From Helicobacter suis (GTDB taxonomy: Bacteria > Campylobacterota > Campylobacteria > Campylobacterales > Helicobacteraceae): DNA of 64,000 nucleotides. The stretch lies in assembly GCF_902196125.1 (NCBI RefSeq), contig NZ_CABIKG010000001.1, positions 1 through 64,000 of the forward strand. Direction: 5' to 3'. The translations under genes were made by a program, and so were the position numbers. A model generated the notes under the pieces. That model ran no database searches. It worked only from the letters and a program-made list of their open reading frames with translations, and was not told where the DNA came from. Positions 16,799 through 27,815 of the stretch are shown here, piece after piece (the stretch's first letter is position 1; every line of letters starts with the position of its first letter).

Positions 16799-17491
16799 AT
16801 GCGCTTTGGAAAAATTGATTATTTAAATTTACTCCCCTTTGATGTTTTTATTAAGGCCTACCCCACACCCTCTTTTTTCAAACAGTTTTTAAACCACAAA
16901 AAAACCTACCCGGCTAAACTTAATCGCGATTTTCTCTTTAAACGAATCGACGCGGGCTTTATTTCCTCTATTGCCGGTTTTAATTCTTGGCGCAAAAGAC
17001 AAGTTACCCCCTGTGGCATTATTGGAGAAAAGCAAGTACTTAGTGTTTTAGTGGTGCTAACTGAGCCTAAAATGGATAGCCAATCAGACACTTCTAACGC
17101 TCTTTGCCAAGTTCTTGGGCTTAAGGGTCAGGTTTTAATCGGGGATAAGGCTTTATGCTTTTACTACCAACAAGGAAATAAACCGGATTTTATAGACATG
17201 GCCACCTGCTGGTATCAAAAAAGAAGATTGCCCTTTGTATTTGGCCGTTTTTGTTTCCAATCCCATCATTCTTTTTATCAAAACCTAGCCCGCGCCTTTT
17301 ATGCTAAAAAAGTCAAGATTCCTTTTTATATCTTAGAGCAAAGAGCCCATGCTAGCCAGCTAAAACGCGTACAGATTGTAGAGTACCTTAAGTATATTAA
17401 ATATCGTTTGCGTGCTAAAGAGGAATTTTCTTTGCGCTGTTTTTACCGTGAATTGCGTCTTAAAAGAATTAAGCCACCCCGTCGTTTTTAA
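16799..17491 (+). CDS. mqnA: Chorismate dehydratase of the futalosine menaquinone pathway
   Basis: A 230-residue MqnA-type enzyme that dehydrates chorismate at the first step of the futalosine route to menaquinone, the only respiratory quinone of these bacteria. The opening FGKIDYLNLLPFDVFI and the FKRIDAGFISSIAG segment match the family, whose fold resembles periplasmic binding proteins. VLIGDKALCFYYQ and DMATCWYQKRRLPFVFGRF are further conserved stretches. The 3' end overlaps the convergent membrane-protein gene by 23 nt. Confidence 0.88.
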   Translation: MRFGKIDYLNLLPFDVFIKAYPTPSFFKQFLNHKKTYPAKLNRDFLFKRIDAGFISSIAGFNSWRKRQVTPCGIIGEKQVLSVLVVLTEPKMDSQSDTSNALCQVLGLKGQVLIGDKALCFYYQQGNKPDFIDMATCWYQKRRLPFVFGRFCFQSHHSFYQNLARAFYAKKVKIPFYILEQRAHASQLKRVQIVEYLKYIKYRLRAKEEFSLRCFYRELRLKRIKPPRRF

Positions 17492-18221
17492 AGCTAGTGT
17501 ACATCCACTCTGCATACCACCCTAAAAAGCCTAGTAAATAAAACGACCAACGGGCTTCGTTATAGCGCTCTGTTTGGAATAAAATAGGCGCACTCAATAA
17601 AAACACTAAAATTCCGGCTATTAGCACTAATAAATTAGCATATTCATACAGCCCAAAATATTCTTTATGCCTAGCAAGTAAAACCAGCAATAACACTAAT
17701 CCAAGACAAAATAAAATCCAATCAAACCATGCTTGTAAGCTGTGGGTTAAAAAATAAGTTTGTAAACCGCTAGCAAAGAGAGTAACCAAACAGGTATTAA
17801 GAGAGGGGGCAAAAAAAGTTAGGGTTTTACTTTTAAGTTTTTTACTTCTGAAATGAAACCAAATCATTCCTAATAGAAAAAACGCAAGATAGAAAAAGAA
17901 CGCGAATAAAAAAGCAGGGGTGGGGATAGGGGGGATAAAGCATAAATACATGAAGAGTACCCCCCCGATAAATGCCACGATTTGGGGAATGAGTGCGTGG
18001 TTTTTATGCCATGCACAAAGTACGAGGTAAACAAGAGATATAAATACACCACAGATATAAAGAAAAGAAATTAGGGGGCGGTAAAAATGCTTATTAAAGA
18101 TACTAAAGAGTTGTGTAAAATCATTAGCAAAGGTAGAGAGCAATAAAGAAAGACTAGTGATCACAAAGAGGATAAAAAAAATTGAGGAAAACACCACCTT
18201 GTAAAAATTGATTTTTTGCAT
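17469..18221 (-). CDS. Multi-spanning membrane protein of unknown function
   Basis: A 250-residue integral membrane protein with about seven predicted helices (for example VVFSSIFFILFVITSLSLLL, FIGGVLFMYLCFIPP and LLVLIAGILVFLLSAP). No functional motif is visible. The ATG at 18221 is preferred; a TTG three codons upstream overlaps the amiA stop. It lies directly behind amiA and probably shares its transcript, as in H. pylori where a hypothetical membrane gene follows amiA. Confidence 0.75.
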   Translation of the reverse strand: MQKINFYKVVFSSIFFILFVITSLSLLLSTFANDFTQLFSIFNKHFYRPLISFLYICGVFISLVYLVLCAWHKNHALIPQIVAFIGGVLFMYLCFIPPIPTPAFLFAFFFYLAFFLLGMIWFHFRSKKLKSKTLTFFAPSLNTCLVTLFASGLQTYFLTHSLQAWFDWILFCLGLVLLLVLLARHKEYFGLYEYANLLVLIAGILVFLLSAPILFQTERYNEARWSFYLLGFLGWYAEWMYTSFKNDGVA

Positions 18222-18226
18222 GAGAA

Positions 18227-19300
18227 TCAATAGTTTTTGCTAATAAAGCTTTGTACGCCATCAGCAATTCCTTTTGCTAAAGCCTGTTGGTAGCGTTTAT
18301 CCTGAATGCGTTTAGATTCTTTAGGATTAGAATTATAGCCAATTTCAATGAGCACAGAGGGCATGAGTGCCCCGGCTAATACCCAAAAAGGACCTTCTCT
18401 AACACCCCCATCCACTACATCCTTATAGATGTGGCGTAATCTGTTTAAAATCCCAAATTGGATATCGATGGCTAATTTATTGGAAATAATCAGGCGTTGG
18501 GAATTAAGCGAATTTAAAAAGGAGAGTTTAGAAAAGTAATCCATGACTTTTACATCATCTTGGTTTTCTTGCTCAGCCACTTTACGCGCCCTTTCACTGC
18601 GAGCTGTAGAGAGAAAATAGGTTTCTACACCTTGAGGATTGGTATTACTGTGCTTGGGGATAGAATTAGCATGGATAGAGATGAAAAGATCGGCGTTTTT
18701 ATTGTTGGCAAATTCAGTACGCGTCTTTAAATCCACATAGCTATCTTTGTTGCGAGTCATGTAAACTTGATAAGCGCGGTTTTGGAGTTCTTGTTGCAAA
18801 TATTTAGCCACCGCTAGTACAATACGCTTTTCACAAACACCATTAACACCCACTGCCCCACAATCATGCCCGCCATGCCCGGGATCAATAACGACTTTAA
18901 AGCGCTTAGGTTTCTTTAAAGGGGGGTCTTTTAAGGGAGGTTTAGACTGAGCGATTAAAAATTCTTCTAGGAAAACATAGAGATGATTATGGGTTAGTTT
19001 GAGACGGTAGGCCATGTTTTTGTGGATATTAATCCACACCTTAACTAGCTTTCCTGAAGTGATTTTAACAGAAGTCTGGTTAGCAAAGCGGTAGTTTCTA
19101 GGAGCGAGCATGAGCTTAGCATGGATTTGTAAAAGGGCTTTAAAGCGATTAAGCGCTATTTCTTTAAAAACACTGCGATTAATATCTTGGTTGAAAGTGA
19201 TGCGCAAATTACTAACACCAAAGGGGACAACCTCTGTAATTTTAAGTACATGGGCATAAAGCCCTAGTTGTAATAATAAGCAGACTAAAAAATAGCGCAC
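18227..19300 (-). CDS. amiA: N-acetylmuramoyl-L-alanine amidase
   Basis: Periplasmic zinc amidase cutting the bond between N-acetylmuramic acid and the peptide stem, needed for daughter-cell separation and, in H. pylori, for the coccoid transition. A signal peptide (MRYFLVCLLLQLGLYAHVL) precedes an AMIN-like beta domain (about 20-110), a basic-proline linker, and the Amidase_3 domain from about 133. Zinc ligands are visible in VVIDPGHGGHDCGAVG, in SIHANSIP and in VLIEIGYNSN. It lies four bases after the nitronate monooxygenase gene. Confidence 0.93.
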   Translation of the reverse strand: MRYFLVCLLLQLGLYAHVLKITEVVPFGVSNLRITFNQDINRSVFKEIALNRFKALLQIHAKLMLAPRNYRFANQTSVKITSGKLVKVWINIHKNMAYRLKLTHNHLYVFLEEFLIAQSKPPLKDPPLKKPKRFKVVIDPGHGGHDCGAVGVNGVCEKRIVLAVAKYLQQELQNRAYQVYMTRNKDSYVDLKTRTEFANNKNADLFISIHANSIPKHSNTNPQGVETYFLSTARSERARKVAEQENQDDVKVMDYFSKLSFLNSLNSQRLIISNKLAIDIQFGILNRLRHIYKDVVDGGVREGPFWVLAGALMPSVLIEIGYNSNPKESKRIQDKRYQQALAKGIADGVQSFISKNY

Positions 19301-19304
19301 CCAT

Positions 19305-20396
19305 TCAATCCAAAATCAGCTCTTGCACGAGTTCATGCACACTGATAATTTTTTCAATTCTATACCCATTAGCCCCCGTAAAATACAGACCCTCTGCGCG
19401 ATTGCCTTGATGGGCGCGGCCTAATCCATCGGCAATACAGTAGCCCACTTTTCTAGCCTCCTCACCGCGGTTACAAGGACTCACACAATTACTCACACAA
19501 GCAATTCTAGGCGCATTACCCTCTTTAATGCGCTCAAGTACACCGGTGTTAATCGCACGGGCTGGATAACCTACGGGGGATTTGATCAGTACAATATCCT
19601 CTTTCTTTAAAGAGGGTAGAATCTGTGCATAGACTTTAGCATCGCATTCTTTAGTGCCTAAAAAGCGCGTGGCCATTTGTACCCCGCTTGCGCCCAAAGA
19701 AAGCATTTTATTAATGTCTTTGCGATCCCAAATACCCCCAGCGGCAATGATAGGGATATGGCCCCACTCTTTACTAGCCTCTACAATACCGGGTACTAAA
19801 TTTTCTAACTGGAATTCCTCTTTAAAACAATCCTCGTATTTAAACCCTTGATGCCCCCCACTTAAAGGGCCCTCTACAATCACCGCATCGGGGATCTTTT
19901 TATAGCGCGCACTCCAGCGCTTACAAATAATATGCAAAGCTTTAATAGAGGAAATGATAGGCACAAGGGCTACGCTGGGAAAATCTTTTGTAAATTCAGG
20001 CATGTTAGTGGGTAGCCCGGCTCCGGTAATAATCACATTAGCCCCCGCTTCACAGGCATCGCGCACCACCCGCCCATATTCATTAATCGCATGCAAGATA
20101 TTAGCCCCTAGCGGATTAGACCCACAGATTTTACGGGCGTTTTTAAAGATTTCTATCAAAGCTTGTTTGGAGTAAAAATTAAGGGCTTCAAAAGGCTTTT
20201 TGGCCACGATTTTTTCTACAAAACGCATGTTTTTATAATAACCCGTGCCTACGGCTGAAATCACGCCTAAAATCCCCTCTTTAGCGGCATTGCCGGCTAG
20301 TTCGTCCCAGCTAATTCCAACCCCCATGCCCCCCTGAAAAATAGGGTATTTAAGAATGTGTTTACCGATTTTAAGCGGTTTGAGTGTGGAGATCAT
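19305..20396 (-). CDS. Nitronate monooxygenase / FabK-like flavoprotein
   Basis: A 363-residue FMN-dependent TIM-barrel protein of the 2-nitropropane dioxygenase family. Family members oxidise nitronates or, as FabK, reduce enoyl-ACP. Conserved elements are FQGGMGVGISWDELAGNAAKEG at the N-terminus, VEGPLSGGHQG with the catalytic-region His, PIIAAGGIWD and GASGVQMATRF for phosphate binding. The Cys-rich CVSNCVSPCNRG stretch occurs in the H. pylori protein too. The ATG at 20396 aligns with the usual MxSTLKPLKIGKH start; an ATG two codons earlier also exists. The true substrate is unknown. Confidence 0.85.
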   Translation of the reverse strand: MISTLKPLKIGKHILKYPIFQGGMGVGISWDELAGNAAKEGILGVISAVGTGYYKNMRFVEKIVAKKPFEALNFYSKQALIEIFKNARKICGSNPLGANILHAINEYGRVVRDACEAGANVIITGAGLPTNMPEFTKDFPSVALVPIISSIKALHIICKRWSARYKKIPDAVIVEGPLSGGHQGFKYEDCFKEEFQLENLVPGIVEASKEWGHIPIIAAGGIWDRKDINKMLSLGASGVQMATRFLGTKECDAKVYAQILPSLKKEDIVLIKSPVGYPARAINTGVLERIKEGNAPRIACVSNCVSPCNRGEEARKVGYCIADGLGRAHQGNRAEGLYFTGANGYRIEKIISVHELVQELILD

Positions 20397-20405
20397 GTAC
20401 ATTCT

Positions 20406-21605
20406 TTAGGCAATGATAGCCCGTATAAATTTTCTCTTGCCCACTTGCACAATATAACTCCCTTTAGAAAATTGGTACTGTTCATCGGTAATGACTGTTT
20501 GATTGATGCGCACCCCACCGGCTTTAATATCTCGCCTTGCCTGCGAGGTAGAAGGGCTGAGTCCTGCACTTTTAAGAAGCGTGGCAATCCAAACCCCTTC
20601 GCTAAATTGCATCTGCACAAGTTCACTAGGGATTTGTTTATGGCTGATGCGATCAAATTCTGCTTTGGCATCTTGGGCCTGTTTTAAAGAGTGTAAACGG
20701 GTTGTGATCTCTAAGGCTAACTCTTCTTTGATAGCTTTTGGGTGTAATTTTTCCTCTTGTACGCCCTGTTTTAAAAGGGCAATTTGTTGGCTTGTTTGGG
20801 CGCTTAAAAGCTCATAATAGCGCCACATCAAATCATCGCTAATACTTAGCAGTTTGGCATACATGTTTTTTGGATCTTCACTCACACCAATATAATTACC
20901 CAAACTCTTACTCATCTTATGCACCCCATCAAGCCCTTCAAGTAAGGGCATGGTCAACACGCTTTGTTCCTTAGAAAGCCCATAAGATCGCTGTAAAAAG
21001 CGCCCCACCAATAAATTAAACTTCTGATCGTTGCCTCCTAATTCAATATCACACTCTAAAGCCACAGAGTCATAACCTTGTAAAAGCGGATATATAAACT
21101 CCACTACGCTAATGGGCTTATTCTCTTTATAGCGTTTCTCAAAATCATCGCGCTCAAGCATTCTAGCTACTGAGAATTTAGAAGTCAAGACAAGTAACCC
21201 TTCTGCTCCTAGTGGCTTTAACCATGCACTATTAAAACACACATCGGTTAAATCCGGATCTAAAATTTTAAACACCTGTTCTTTATAAGTTTTAGCATTT
21301 TCTAACACTTCCTCAAAGCTTAAAATCTTGCGCGTTTCACTCTTGCCACTAGGATCGCCTATAGTGGCGGTAAAATCTCCAATCACAAACTGCACCAGTG
21401 CGCCATGCTTTTGTAAAGTGGCTAGTTTATTAAGCAAAACCACATGCCCTAAATGCAAATCCGGAGCGGTGGGATCAAACCCAGCTTTAGCGCTAAAGCG
21501 ATCCCCTGTTTTATAAAATCTCTCTACTAAGCTTTGTAAATACTCTAAACCAATGCATTCTCCCATGCCCCTTGTGATGTCTGCCATAGCGTGTTTAATT
21601 TCCAT
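20406..21605 (-). CDS. tyrS: Tyrosyl-tRNA synthetase
   Basis: Class I aminoacyl-tRNA synthetase of 399 residues charging tRNA-Tyr. The ATP-binding HIGH-type motif is PDLHLGHVVLLNK (about residue 50), the second motif is KMSKSLGN (about 233), and a C-terminal S4 RNA-binding domain begins around 335 (SQARRDIKAGGVRIN). GNDQKFNLLVGR is the usual tyrosine/ATP site segment. AAGGAT before the ATG at 21605 supports the start. Confidence 0.96.
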   Translation of the reverse strand: MEIKHAMADITRGMGECIGLEYLQSLVERFYKTGDRFSAKAGFDPTAPDLHLGHVVLLNKLATLQKHGALVQFVIGDFTATIGDPSGKSETRKILSFEEVLENAKTYKEQVFKILDPDLTDVCFNSAWLKPLGAEGLLVLTSKFSVARMLERDDFEKRYKENKPISVVEFIYPLLQGYDSVALECDIELGGNDQKFNLLVGRFLQRSYGLSKEQSVLTMPLLEGLDGVHKMSKSLGNYIGVSEDPKNMYAKLLSISDDLMWRYYELLSAQTSQQIALLKQGVQEEKLHPKAIKEELALEITTRLHSLKQAQDAKAEFDRISHKQIPSELVQMQFSEGVWIATLLKSAGLSPSTSQARRDIKAGGVRINQTVITDEQYQFSKGSYIVQVGKRKFIRAIIA

Positions 21606-21614
21606 TTGTATCCT

Positions 21615-23933
21615 TCACTCCTGATAAGCGTCTTTAAGGCTAGAAAATTCCCCTAGTCTTTCTTGATACTTGCGCATGACAATATCCTTAAACGCCCTCA
21701 CTTCTTTAGCATTGTATTCAAATAAAATTTCACAATGGGAGGAAAAATTATCCCGATAACCGCGGTAGTGGACTCCTACAATGTGGCAATCGTTTTTGAT
21801 TAAGAAAGTTAGAAGATGCAATAACGCTTCTTTTGTGTTGCTAACATGGATAATGATTTTATAAATCTCTTTACTTCTCTTGCTCCACTCAATAAAAACC
21901 ATAGGCAAACCTAGATCAATATCTAGCCCGCCTTGTTTGCATAGTTTATGGTGTACCACGACTTTATGGTCTTTATAATTTGGCATGATAGCAATAATTT
22001 CATCTTGGTATTTAGGGTGGCAACAATCATTAAACACCACTTGTTTAACATGCACATGGGGATTTGTATAGATAATGAAGTTTTCTAGTTCACATCTTTT
22101 AAGCCCAACGGAAAGCAAAGGCCTATTTAAAATCCGTGTGAAGCGAAATTGCATTAAATTTTTCATCACAAAACCAAAGAGGCGTTGTTCACTTCGTGAA
22201 TGCTGGGCTATCTGTGGGACTTTGGCTTGAATCTCTTCAACTAACTTTCTCACCCCATCAATGTTTTTCATCGCCTCACTCAAACTACACTCCACCCCAT
22301 GCTTGGCTAACTTTTCTTCAAAGAGTAGATACTGCTTAGCGCCTATATCAGCCTCAAAAATGGGGGATTCAAAAATGGAATTAAGGATATTAATCATGCT
22401 TTTAGAATCAATTTCTTTAATCTGGTTTTTGCGCTGGAGTTTTAGGTGGCTTTTGGCCCTAGATGTGCGTAGCTGGTTAATCCAAGTGAAGCGCGGAATG
22501 CTCTTTTTGCCCTTAATAATTTTAACCACATCACCGCTTCTAAGTTCTTGATTAAGTAAGGCCTTTTTATTATTCACAAAAGCTTCTTTAGCCTTATCGC
22601 CTAATTCGCTATGAATCATGTAGGCAAAATCTAAAACAATAGCCCCAGCTGGTAAAGTGTAATTATCCCCACTGGGTGAGAATACCGTGATGTCCTCGCG
22701 GTATAAATCATTTTGCACTAAATCGTAAAATTCTCTAGGGTTGTCTTTATTATCCTCGCTTTGGTATTTCAGGTTGTGTAGCCACTTAAGACTCTCTGGC
22801 TCTGTACCTCCAGCTTTATACTTCCAGTGTGCTGAATTGCCATACTCTGCGCCCATGTGCATATCAAAGGTGCGGATTTGTACTTCATAAATGGAGGATT
22901 CATCAAAAATAGTGGTGTGAATAGTTTGATAGCCATTTTCCTTAGGCAGGGCAATGTGATCCTTAAAGCGCGAAACAATAGGCTTAAAACGCAAATGTAC
23001 AATGCCTAAGATTTTATAGCATTCTAAAGGTGTGCGCACCAAAACACGGACTGCCATTAAATCTAAAATTTCATCTTTATTCACCGCTCCCTTGCGTTGC
23101 ATTTTTAAAAAGATAGAATAGGGGCGCTTAATGCGGGTGGTGATTTGAAAATCTGTTTCTAAAAACCCGGCTTCAAAAAACATCTTTTCTAGTTTGCTAG
23201 CAAATAGATTAAGTTTAATGGAGAGGGCTTGTTTGCTTTGGTTTAAATAAGACTGGATACTTTGGTATTCTTGGGGGTAAATATAATAAAAACTTTTATC
23301 CTCTAATTCGTTTTTAATAGAGGACATGCCCAAACGGCTAGCAATGGGGGCATAAACGGCTAAAGTCTCTTTAGAGATACGGATTTGTTTATCCCGATTC
23401 AACGCATCAAGGGTTAACATATTGTGTAACCGGTCGCTAATTTTAACTACTAAAGCTCTAGGGTCTTTAATCGCACTCACTAAAATTTTTCTAAAAGTAA
23501 GAGCAGAAGTTACTAATCTAGGGTTCTGCGGATCAAAAGCTAGCTCTTCTTTGCGAATTTCTGTAATTTTAGTCAGGGCATCAACTAAATTAGCGACATC
23601 TTTTCCAAAGAATTCTACAATTTGTCCAATTTCACATGGCGTATCCTCCACCACATCGTGTAATAAAGAAGCGCAAATCATCGCCTCATCGCCCCCGCAA
23701 AAGGCCACAATACAAGCCACACAAATAGGGTGTGTGATATAAGGGCCTCCTCCTTTTCGCATTTGTCCTTGGTGATAGTGAGTGGCTAGATCAAGCGCTT
23801 GGGCGATCTTAGGAGTGATAGAGGTTGTGTTTTTTAACACATCAATAGCCTCATTAGGCCCAGAAACTTCCTTAAGCAGTTCTAAAATTTCAAGTAGACC
23901 ACCATAAGGATGGGTCTTAGTATCTTTCATCAA
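21615..23933 (-). CDS. spoT: Bifunctional (p)ppGpp synthetase/hydrolase
   Basis: The single RelA/SpoT homologue expected in Helicobacter, controlling the stringent response. Domains in order: HD hydrolase (THPICVACIV and ASLLHDVVEDTP, residues about 66-95), synthetase (AVRVLVRTPLECYKILG through PKENGYQTIHTTI, about 290-345), TGS (ITVFSPSGDNYTLPAGAIVLDFAY, about 415) and a C-terminal ACT-like region. 772 residues is a normal length. The 5' end overlaps rpoZ by 17 nt, so the two are co-transcribed. Confidence 0.95.
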   Translation of the reverse strand: MMKDTKTHPYGGLLEILELLKEVSGPNEAIDVLKNTTSITPKIAQALDLATHYHQGQMRKGGGPYITHPICVACIVAFCGGDEAMICASLLHDVVEDTPCEIGQIVEFFGKDVANLVDALTKITEIRKEELAFDPQNPRLVTSALTFRKILVSAIKDPRALVVKISDRLHNMLTLDALNRDKQIRISKETLAVYAPIASRLGMSSIKNELEDKSFYYIYPQEYQSIQSYLNQSKQALSIKLNLFASKLEKMFFEAGFLETDFQITTRIKRPYSIFLKMQRKGAVNKDEILDLMAVRVLVRTPLECYKILGIVHLRFKPIVSRFKDHIALPKENGYQTIHTTIFDESSIYEVQIRTFDMHMGAEYGNSAHWKYKAGGTEPESLKWLHNLKYQSEDNKDNPREFYDLVQNDLYREDITVFSPSGDNYTLPAGAIVLDFAYMIHSELGDKAKEAFVNNKKALLNQELRSGDVVKIIKGKKSIPRFTWINQLRTSRAKSHLKLQRKNQIKEIDSKSMINILNSIFESPIFEADIGAKQYLLFEEKLAKHGVECSLSEAMKNIDGVRKLVEEIQAKVPQIAQHSRSEQRLFGFVMKNLMQFRFTRILNRPLLSVGLKRCELENFIIYTNPHVHVKQVVFNDCCHPKYQDEIIAIMPNYKDHKVVVHHKLCKQGGLDIDLGLPMVFIEWSKRSKEIYKIIIHVSNTKEALLHLLTFLIKNDCHIVGVHYRGYRDNFSSHCEILFEYNAKEVRAFKDIVMRKYQERLGEFSSLKDAYQE

Positions 23934-24132
23934 TACGATCTAGACTAATTTTTCCCTCTGCAATTTCAAGAATGGCAATATCCGTTGGTTTGTGGGTTTT
24001 AATATCCATCGCCACTAAAGGCCTTGTACCCGCCCCTAGTTGTCTAACCCGAGAAAAGATGAGGTTAGATAAAATATAGCGATCTCCATTGACTCTTTCT
24101 AGTGCCTTAGCTACAATTTCTTCTGTTCTCAA
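23917..24132 (-). CDS. rpoZ: RNA polymerase omega subunit
   Basis: A 71-residue omega subunit that helps assemble RNA polymerase. RTEEIVAKALERVNGDRYILSNLIFSRVRQL is the canonical N-terminal helix region. It lies between pyrH and spoT, overlapping spoT by 17 nt, the usual omega-SpoT pairing. Confidence 0.95.
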   Translation of the reverse strand: MRTEEIVAKALERVNGDRYILSNLIFSRVRQLGAGTRPLVAMDIKTHKPTDIAILEIAEGKISLDRIDERY

Positions 24133-24155
24133 ATGTGTCCTTTGTAATTAAATTT

Positions 24156-24935
<780 letters not shown>

Positions 24936-26240
24936 TTAAGTTTGAATCAACTCTAAAACAACCTCTCTTATGGCCTGCATAGCCTCTTGTACTTGTTCTA
25001 TGGTGATGATATAAGCGGGCATAAAATAGACAGTGTTATTAAGAGGCCGTAATAACAAACCCTTTTGTAAAGCCCTTTGAAAGATCGCTAAACTTAGGCG
25101 TAAATCTCTGCTATAACCCTCTAATTCAAAGGCAAAAACCATGCCACAAGCGCGCAGATTAACCACACCCTTAAGCCCTGCTAAATACTCTTGCATGATC
25201 GCTTGGATTGCTAAACTTAGTTTTTGAATTTTTACAATTACGCCCCCCTGCTCAAAAAGATCAAGGGTAGCATTAGCACACGCACAGGCTAAAGCGTTGC
25301 CTGTGTAGCTATGAGAGTGTAGGAAGTTTTGATTATTAGCATAGGGGGCGTAAAACTGCTTATAAATGCTATCTGTGGTTAAAAGCACTGCTAAGGGTAA
25401 ATACCCCCCAGAAATGCCCTTAGAGAGGCATAAAAAATCCGGTTTAACCCCGCATTGTTCAAAGGCAAACATGCTCCCTGTGCGCCCAAAACCCACCGCA
25501 ATTTCATCAAAGATCACATAAATACCCCTTTCTTGGCACATACGCGTGGCTTTTTTAACATACTCTGCGCTATAAAAATGCATGCAGCCAGCACACTGGA
25601 TTAAGGGCTCTAAAATAAAGGCACTAATTTGTTTGTGGTGTTGATCTAAAATACGCTCTAAAGCTTGCAAGGCTCTAGGAATATCCTCTGTATTTTTAGG
25701 CACGGGGGTTTGTAAATGCGTGCAAAAAAGCGGACTATAAGTATCCTTATAAAGCCCCACACCCCCTATACTTAACGCCCCTAGAGTTTCGCCATGGTAG
25801 CCATTTTGCAAAGAGAGAAATATTTTTCTAACCTCCCCTTTTAAAAGGTGGCTATGATAACTCATTTTCAAGGCCACTTCCACACAAGAAGAGCCATTAT
25901 CCGTATAAAAACACTTATCAAAGCCACTTAAAGTACAAAGCCGTTTAGAAAGTGTAATAATTGGAGGGTGGGTAAGACCAGCAAGCAATACATGGGCAAA
26001 ACTCTCTATTTGTTCTTTGAGTTTAGCATTGATATAGGGGTGATTATGCCCAAAGAGATTAACCCACCAGCTACTAATCCCGTCTAAATAGCATCTGTCT
26101 TCAAAATCATAAAGATAAACTCCCTCTGCTCGCTTAATAGGCAAAAGAGGGAGGTTTTTATGATCATACATTTGGCTACAAGGATGCCAGATACAAGATA
26201 AATCTAAAGCATTCCAATAAGCGTTGTTATAAATATCCAT
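24936..26240 (-). CDS. bioA: Adenosylmethionine-8-amino-7-oxononanoate aminotransferase
   Basis: PLP-dependent aminotransferase making 7,8-diaminopelargonate in biotin synthesis. 434 residues. WHPCSQM near the start and [15 protein letters not shown] are BioA-specific; [15 protein letters not shown] and [12 protein letters not shown] are class III transaminase motifs; the PLP lysine is in [16 protein letters not shown] (about residue 274). Head-to-head with the PPIase-ftsA-ftsZ unit across 120 bases. Confidence 0.94.
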   Translation of the reverse strand: MDIYNNAYWNALDLSCIWHPCSQMYDHKNLPLLPIKRAEGVYLYDFEDRCYLDGISSWWVNLFGHNHPYINAKLKEQIESFAHVLLAGLTHPPIITLSKRLCTLSGFDKCFYTDNGSSCVEVALKMSYHSHLLKGEVRKIFLSLQNGYHGETLGALSIGGVGLYKDTYSPLFCTHLQTPVPKNTEDIPRALQALERILDQHHKQISAFILEPLIQCAGCMHFYSAEYVKKATRMCQERGIYVIFDEIAVGFGRTGSMFAFEQCGVKPDFLCLSKGISGGYLPLAVLLTTDSIYKQFYAPYANNQNFLHSHSYTGNALACACANATLDLFEQGGVIVKIQKLSLAIQAIMQEYLAGLKGVVNLRACGMVFAFELEGYSRDLRLSLAIFQRALQKGLLLRPLNNTVYFMPAYIITIEQVQEAMQAIREVVLELIQT

Positions 26241-26310
26241 AAGACTTCTTTAAACCACCATTTTATCTAAAAAATTAACAATACAAAGCAAGATTTTAGC
26301 TAGTTTAAAA

Positions 26311-26316
26311 TATAAT
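26311..26316 (+). promoter_or_regulatory. -10 box upstream of the ppiD-like-ftsA-ftsZ unit
   Basis: TATAAT preceded by an AT-rich GTTTAAAA stretch, about 45 bases before the ATG at 26361. It is the best vegetative promoter candidate for the division cluster; Helicobacter promoters commonly lack a clear -35 box. Confidence 0.5.
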
Positions 26317-26360
26317 GAGAGCTTATAGAAAATCGCGTACGCTAGAGGATCTAAACCCCC

Positions 26361-27806
26361 ATGATCTCATGGATGCAAAAGCATAAGAAGTATTTAGTTG
26401 TTACGATTTGGGTCAGCACGATCGCTTTTGTGGCTGCTGGAATGATTGGCTGGGGGCAGTATAGTTTTTCTATGGCTAATGGGAATGTGGCTAAAGTGGG
26501 GCGGGTGTTAATTAGTGAGGAGGAATTAGATAGAGAGCATAGACGGCTTTTAGATATTTATAGCCAATCTATCCCTAATTTTAAAGATTTAAGTGAAAAA
26601 GAAGTTAAGGCATTAGGCCTTGAGCACAGCGCGCTTACCCTTTTAATTAACCAAGCTTTGTTAAAAAATCTAGCCCTAGATTTGGGTTTAGGGGTGAGTG
26701 GATCTGAGGTGGTAGCAGAGATTCAAAAGAGTACGGCTTTTCAAAATGAGGGGCATTTTGATGAAGCTTTGTATAAAAAAATACTCCAAGAAAACCACTA
26801 CCGCCCTAGCGCCTTTGAAGAAGGTATTAAAAATGCCCTGCTTTTACAAAAAATTTCTGCTCTTTTTCCACAAGCGATTACCCCTTTAGAAAAAGATGCT
26901 TTCTTATGGCCATTGAGATTACAAGATCAAGTACGCATTGAGGTTTTAGAACCTAAAGAGGTGGCGCTTACACAACAAGCCCTTAAGAATTATTATAACC
27001 AGCATAAAAACACCTATAAAAAACCCCCTAGCTATACTTTAGCTGCCCTGCACATCACAGATACAGATATAGAGCCTGCTAAAGAGGCGGATTTACAGGC
27101 TTATTATGAAAAAAACAAACAGGTTTACACTTTACAGGGTAAAGTACAAGATTTCATGCATGTTAAAACAAAAGTTAACCATGATTATCTCCAAGAAAAG
27201 GCAAGAGATTTAGCTTTGCAAAAATATTTAGCGCTTAAAAACAACACTCTTAAACCGGCTACTGAGGTTATCACCAAATTACCCTACCCAGCAGAAATTG
27301 CCACTAAAATAGAGACAATGCGCCCGGGGGAAGTACTCAAACCACAAAAGTATAAAGATGGCTGGTTGGTTGTTAAACTTATGGGCAAACAGGCTGATCA
27401 GCTTGAAAGTTTTGAAGAAGCCAAAGAAGAGGTACGCATAGCTGTGGTGCAACAAGAACAAAGAAAATGGCTAGAACAAGAGGCATCTAAACAACTTTCT
27501 TACTTTAAAGGAGATGATATTGGTTCTTTATCGCTTGATTTTAAAGGCAATATCCACGACTTAGGAGAGCAATCCTCAAAAGAGCTAGTGGGTTATATCT
27601 TTAAACACCCTTATAAAGAAGGTTTTGTGATTTTAAAAGGGCCTAAAGCCGTGCTTTATCGTGTTTACTCCCAAGATTTTAAACACCCCATTGCTAGCTC
27701 TAAGGATTTTAAACAAATGGTGAGTAATCTTAAAGCCCAAGCCTTTGATGCGATGTTAGTGGCTATGCTCAAACAACGCTATCCAGTGCATATTTATGCC
27801 AAGTAG
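26361..27806 (+). CDS. Membrane-anchored PpiD/SurA-like peptidyl-prolyl isomerase
   Basis: A 481-residue periplasmic folding factor anchored by one N-terminal helix (KKYLVVTIWVSTIAFVAAGMIGWGQYSF). A SurA_N-like chaperone region follows (NVAKVGRVLISEEELDRE, QALLKNLALDLGLGVSGSEV), typical of PpiD. The isomerase domain is diverged, with MRPGEVLKPQKYKDGWLVVKLMG resembling the parvulin end. It precedes ftsA by 9 bases, so it is likely transcribed with the division genes, as in H. pylori. Confidence 0.85.
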   Translation: MISWMQKHKKYLVVTIWVSTIAFVAAGMIGWGQYSFSMANGNVAKVGRVLISEEELDREHRRLLDIYSQSIPNFKDLSEKEVKALGLEHSALTLLINQALLKNLALDLGLGVSGSEVVAEIQKSTAFQNEGHFDEALYKKILQENHYRPSAFEEGIKNALLLQKISALFPQAITPLEKDAFLWPLRLQDQVRIEVLEPKEVALTQQALKNYYNQHKNTYKKPPSYTLAALHITDTDIEPAKEADLQAYYEKNKQVYTLQGKVQDFMHVKTKVNHDYLQEKARDLALQKYLALKNNTLKPATEVITKLPYPAEIATKIETMRPGEVLKPQKYKDGWLVVKLMGKQADQLESFEEAKEEVRIAVVQQEQRKWLEQEASKQLSYFKGDDIGSLSLDFKGNIHDLGEQSSKELVGYIFKHPYKEGFVILKGPKAVLYRVYSQDFKHPIASSKDFKQMVSNLKAQAFDAMLVAMLKQRYPVHIYAK

Positions 27807-27815
27807 GGGTGCAGT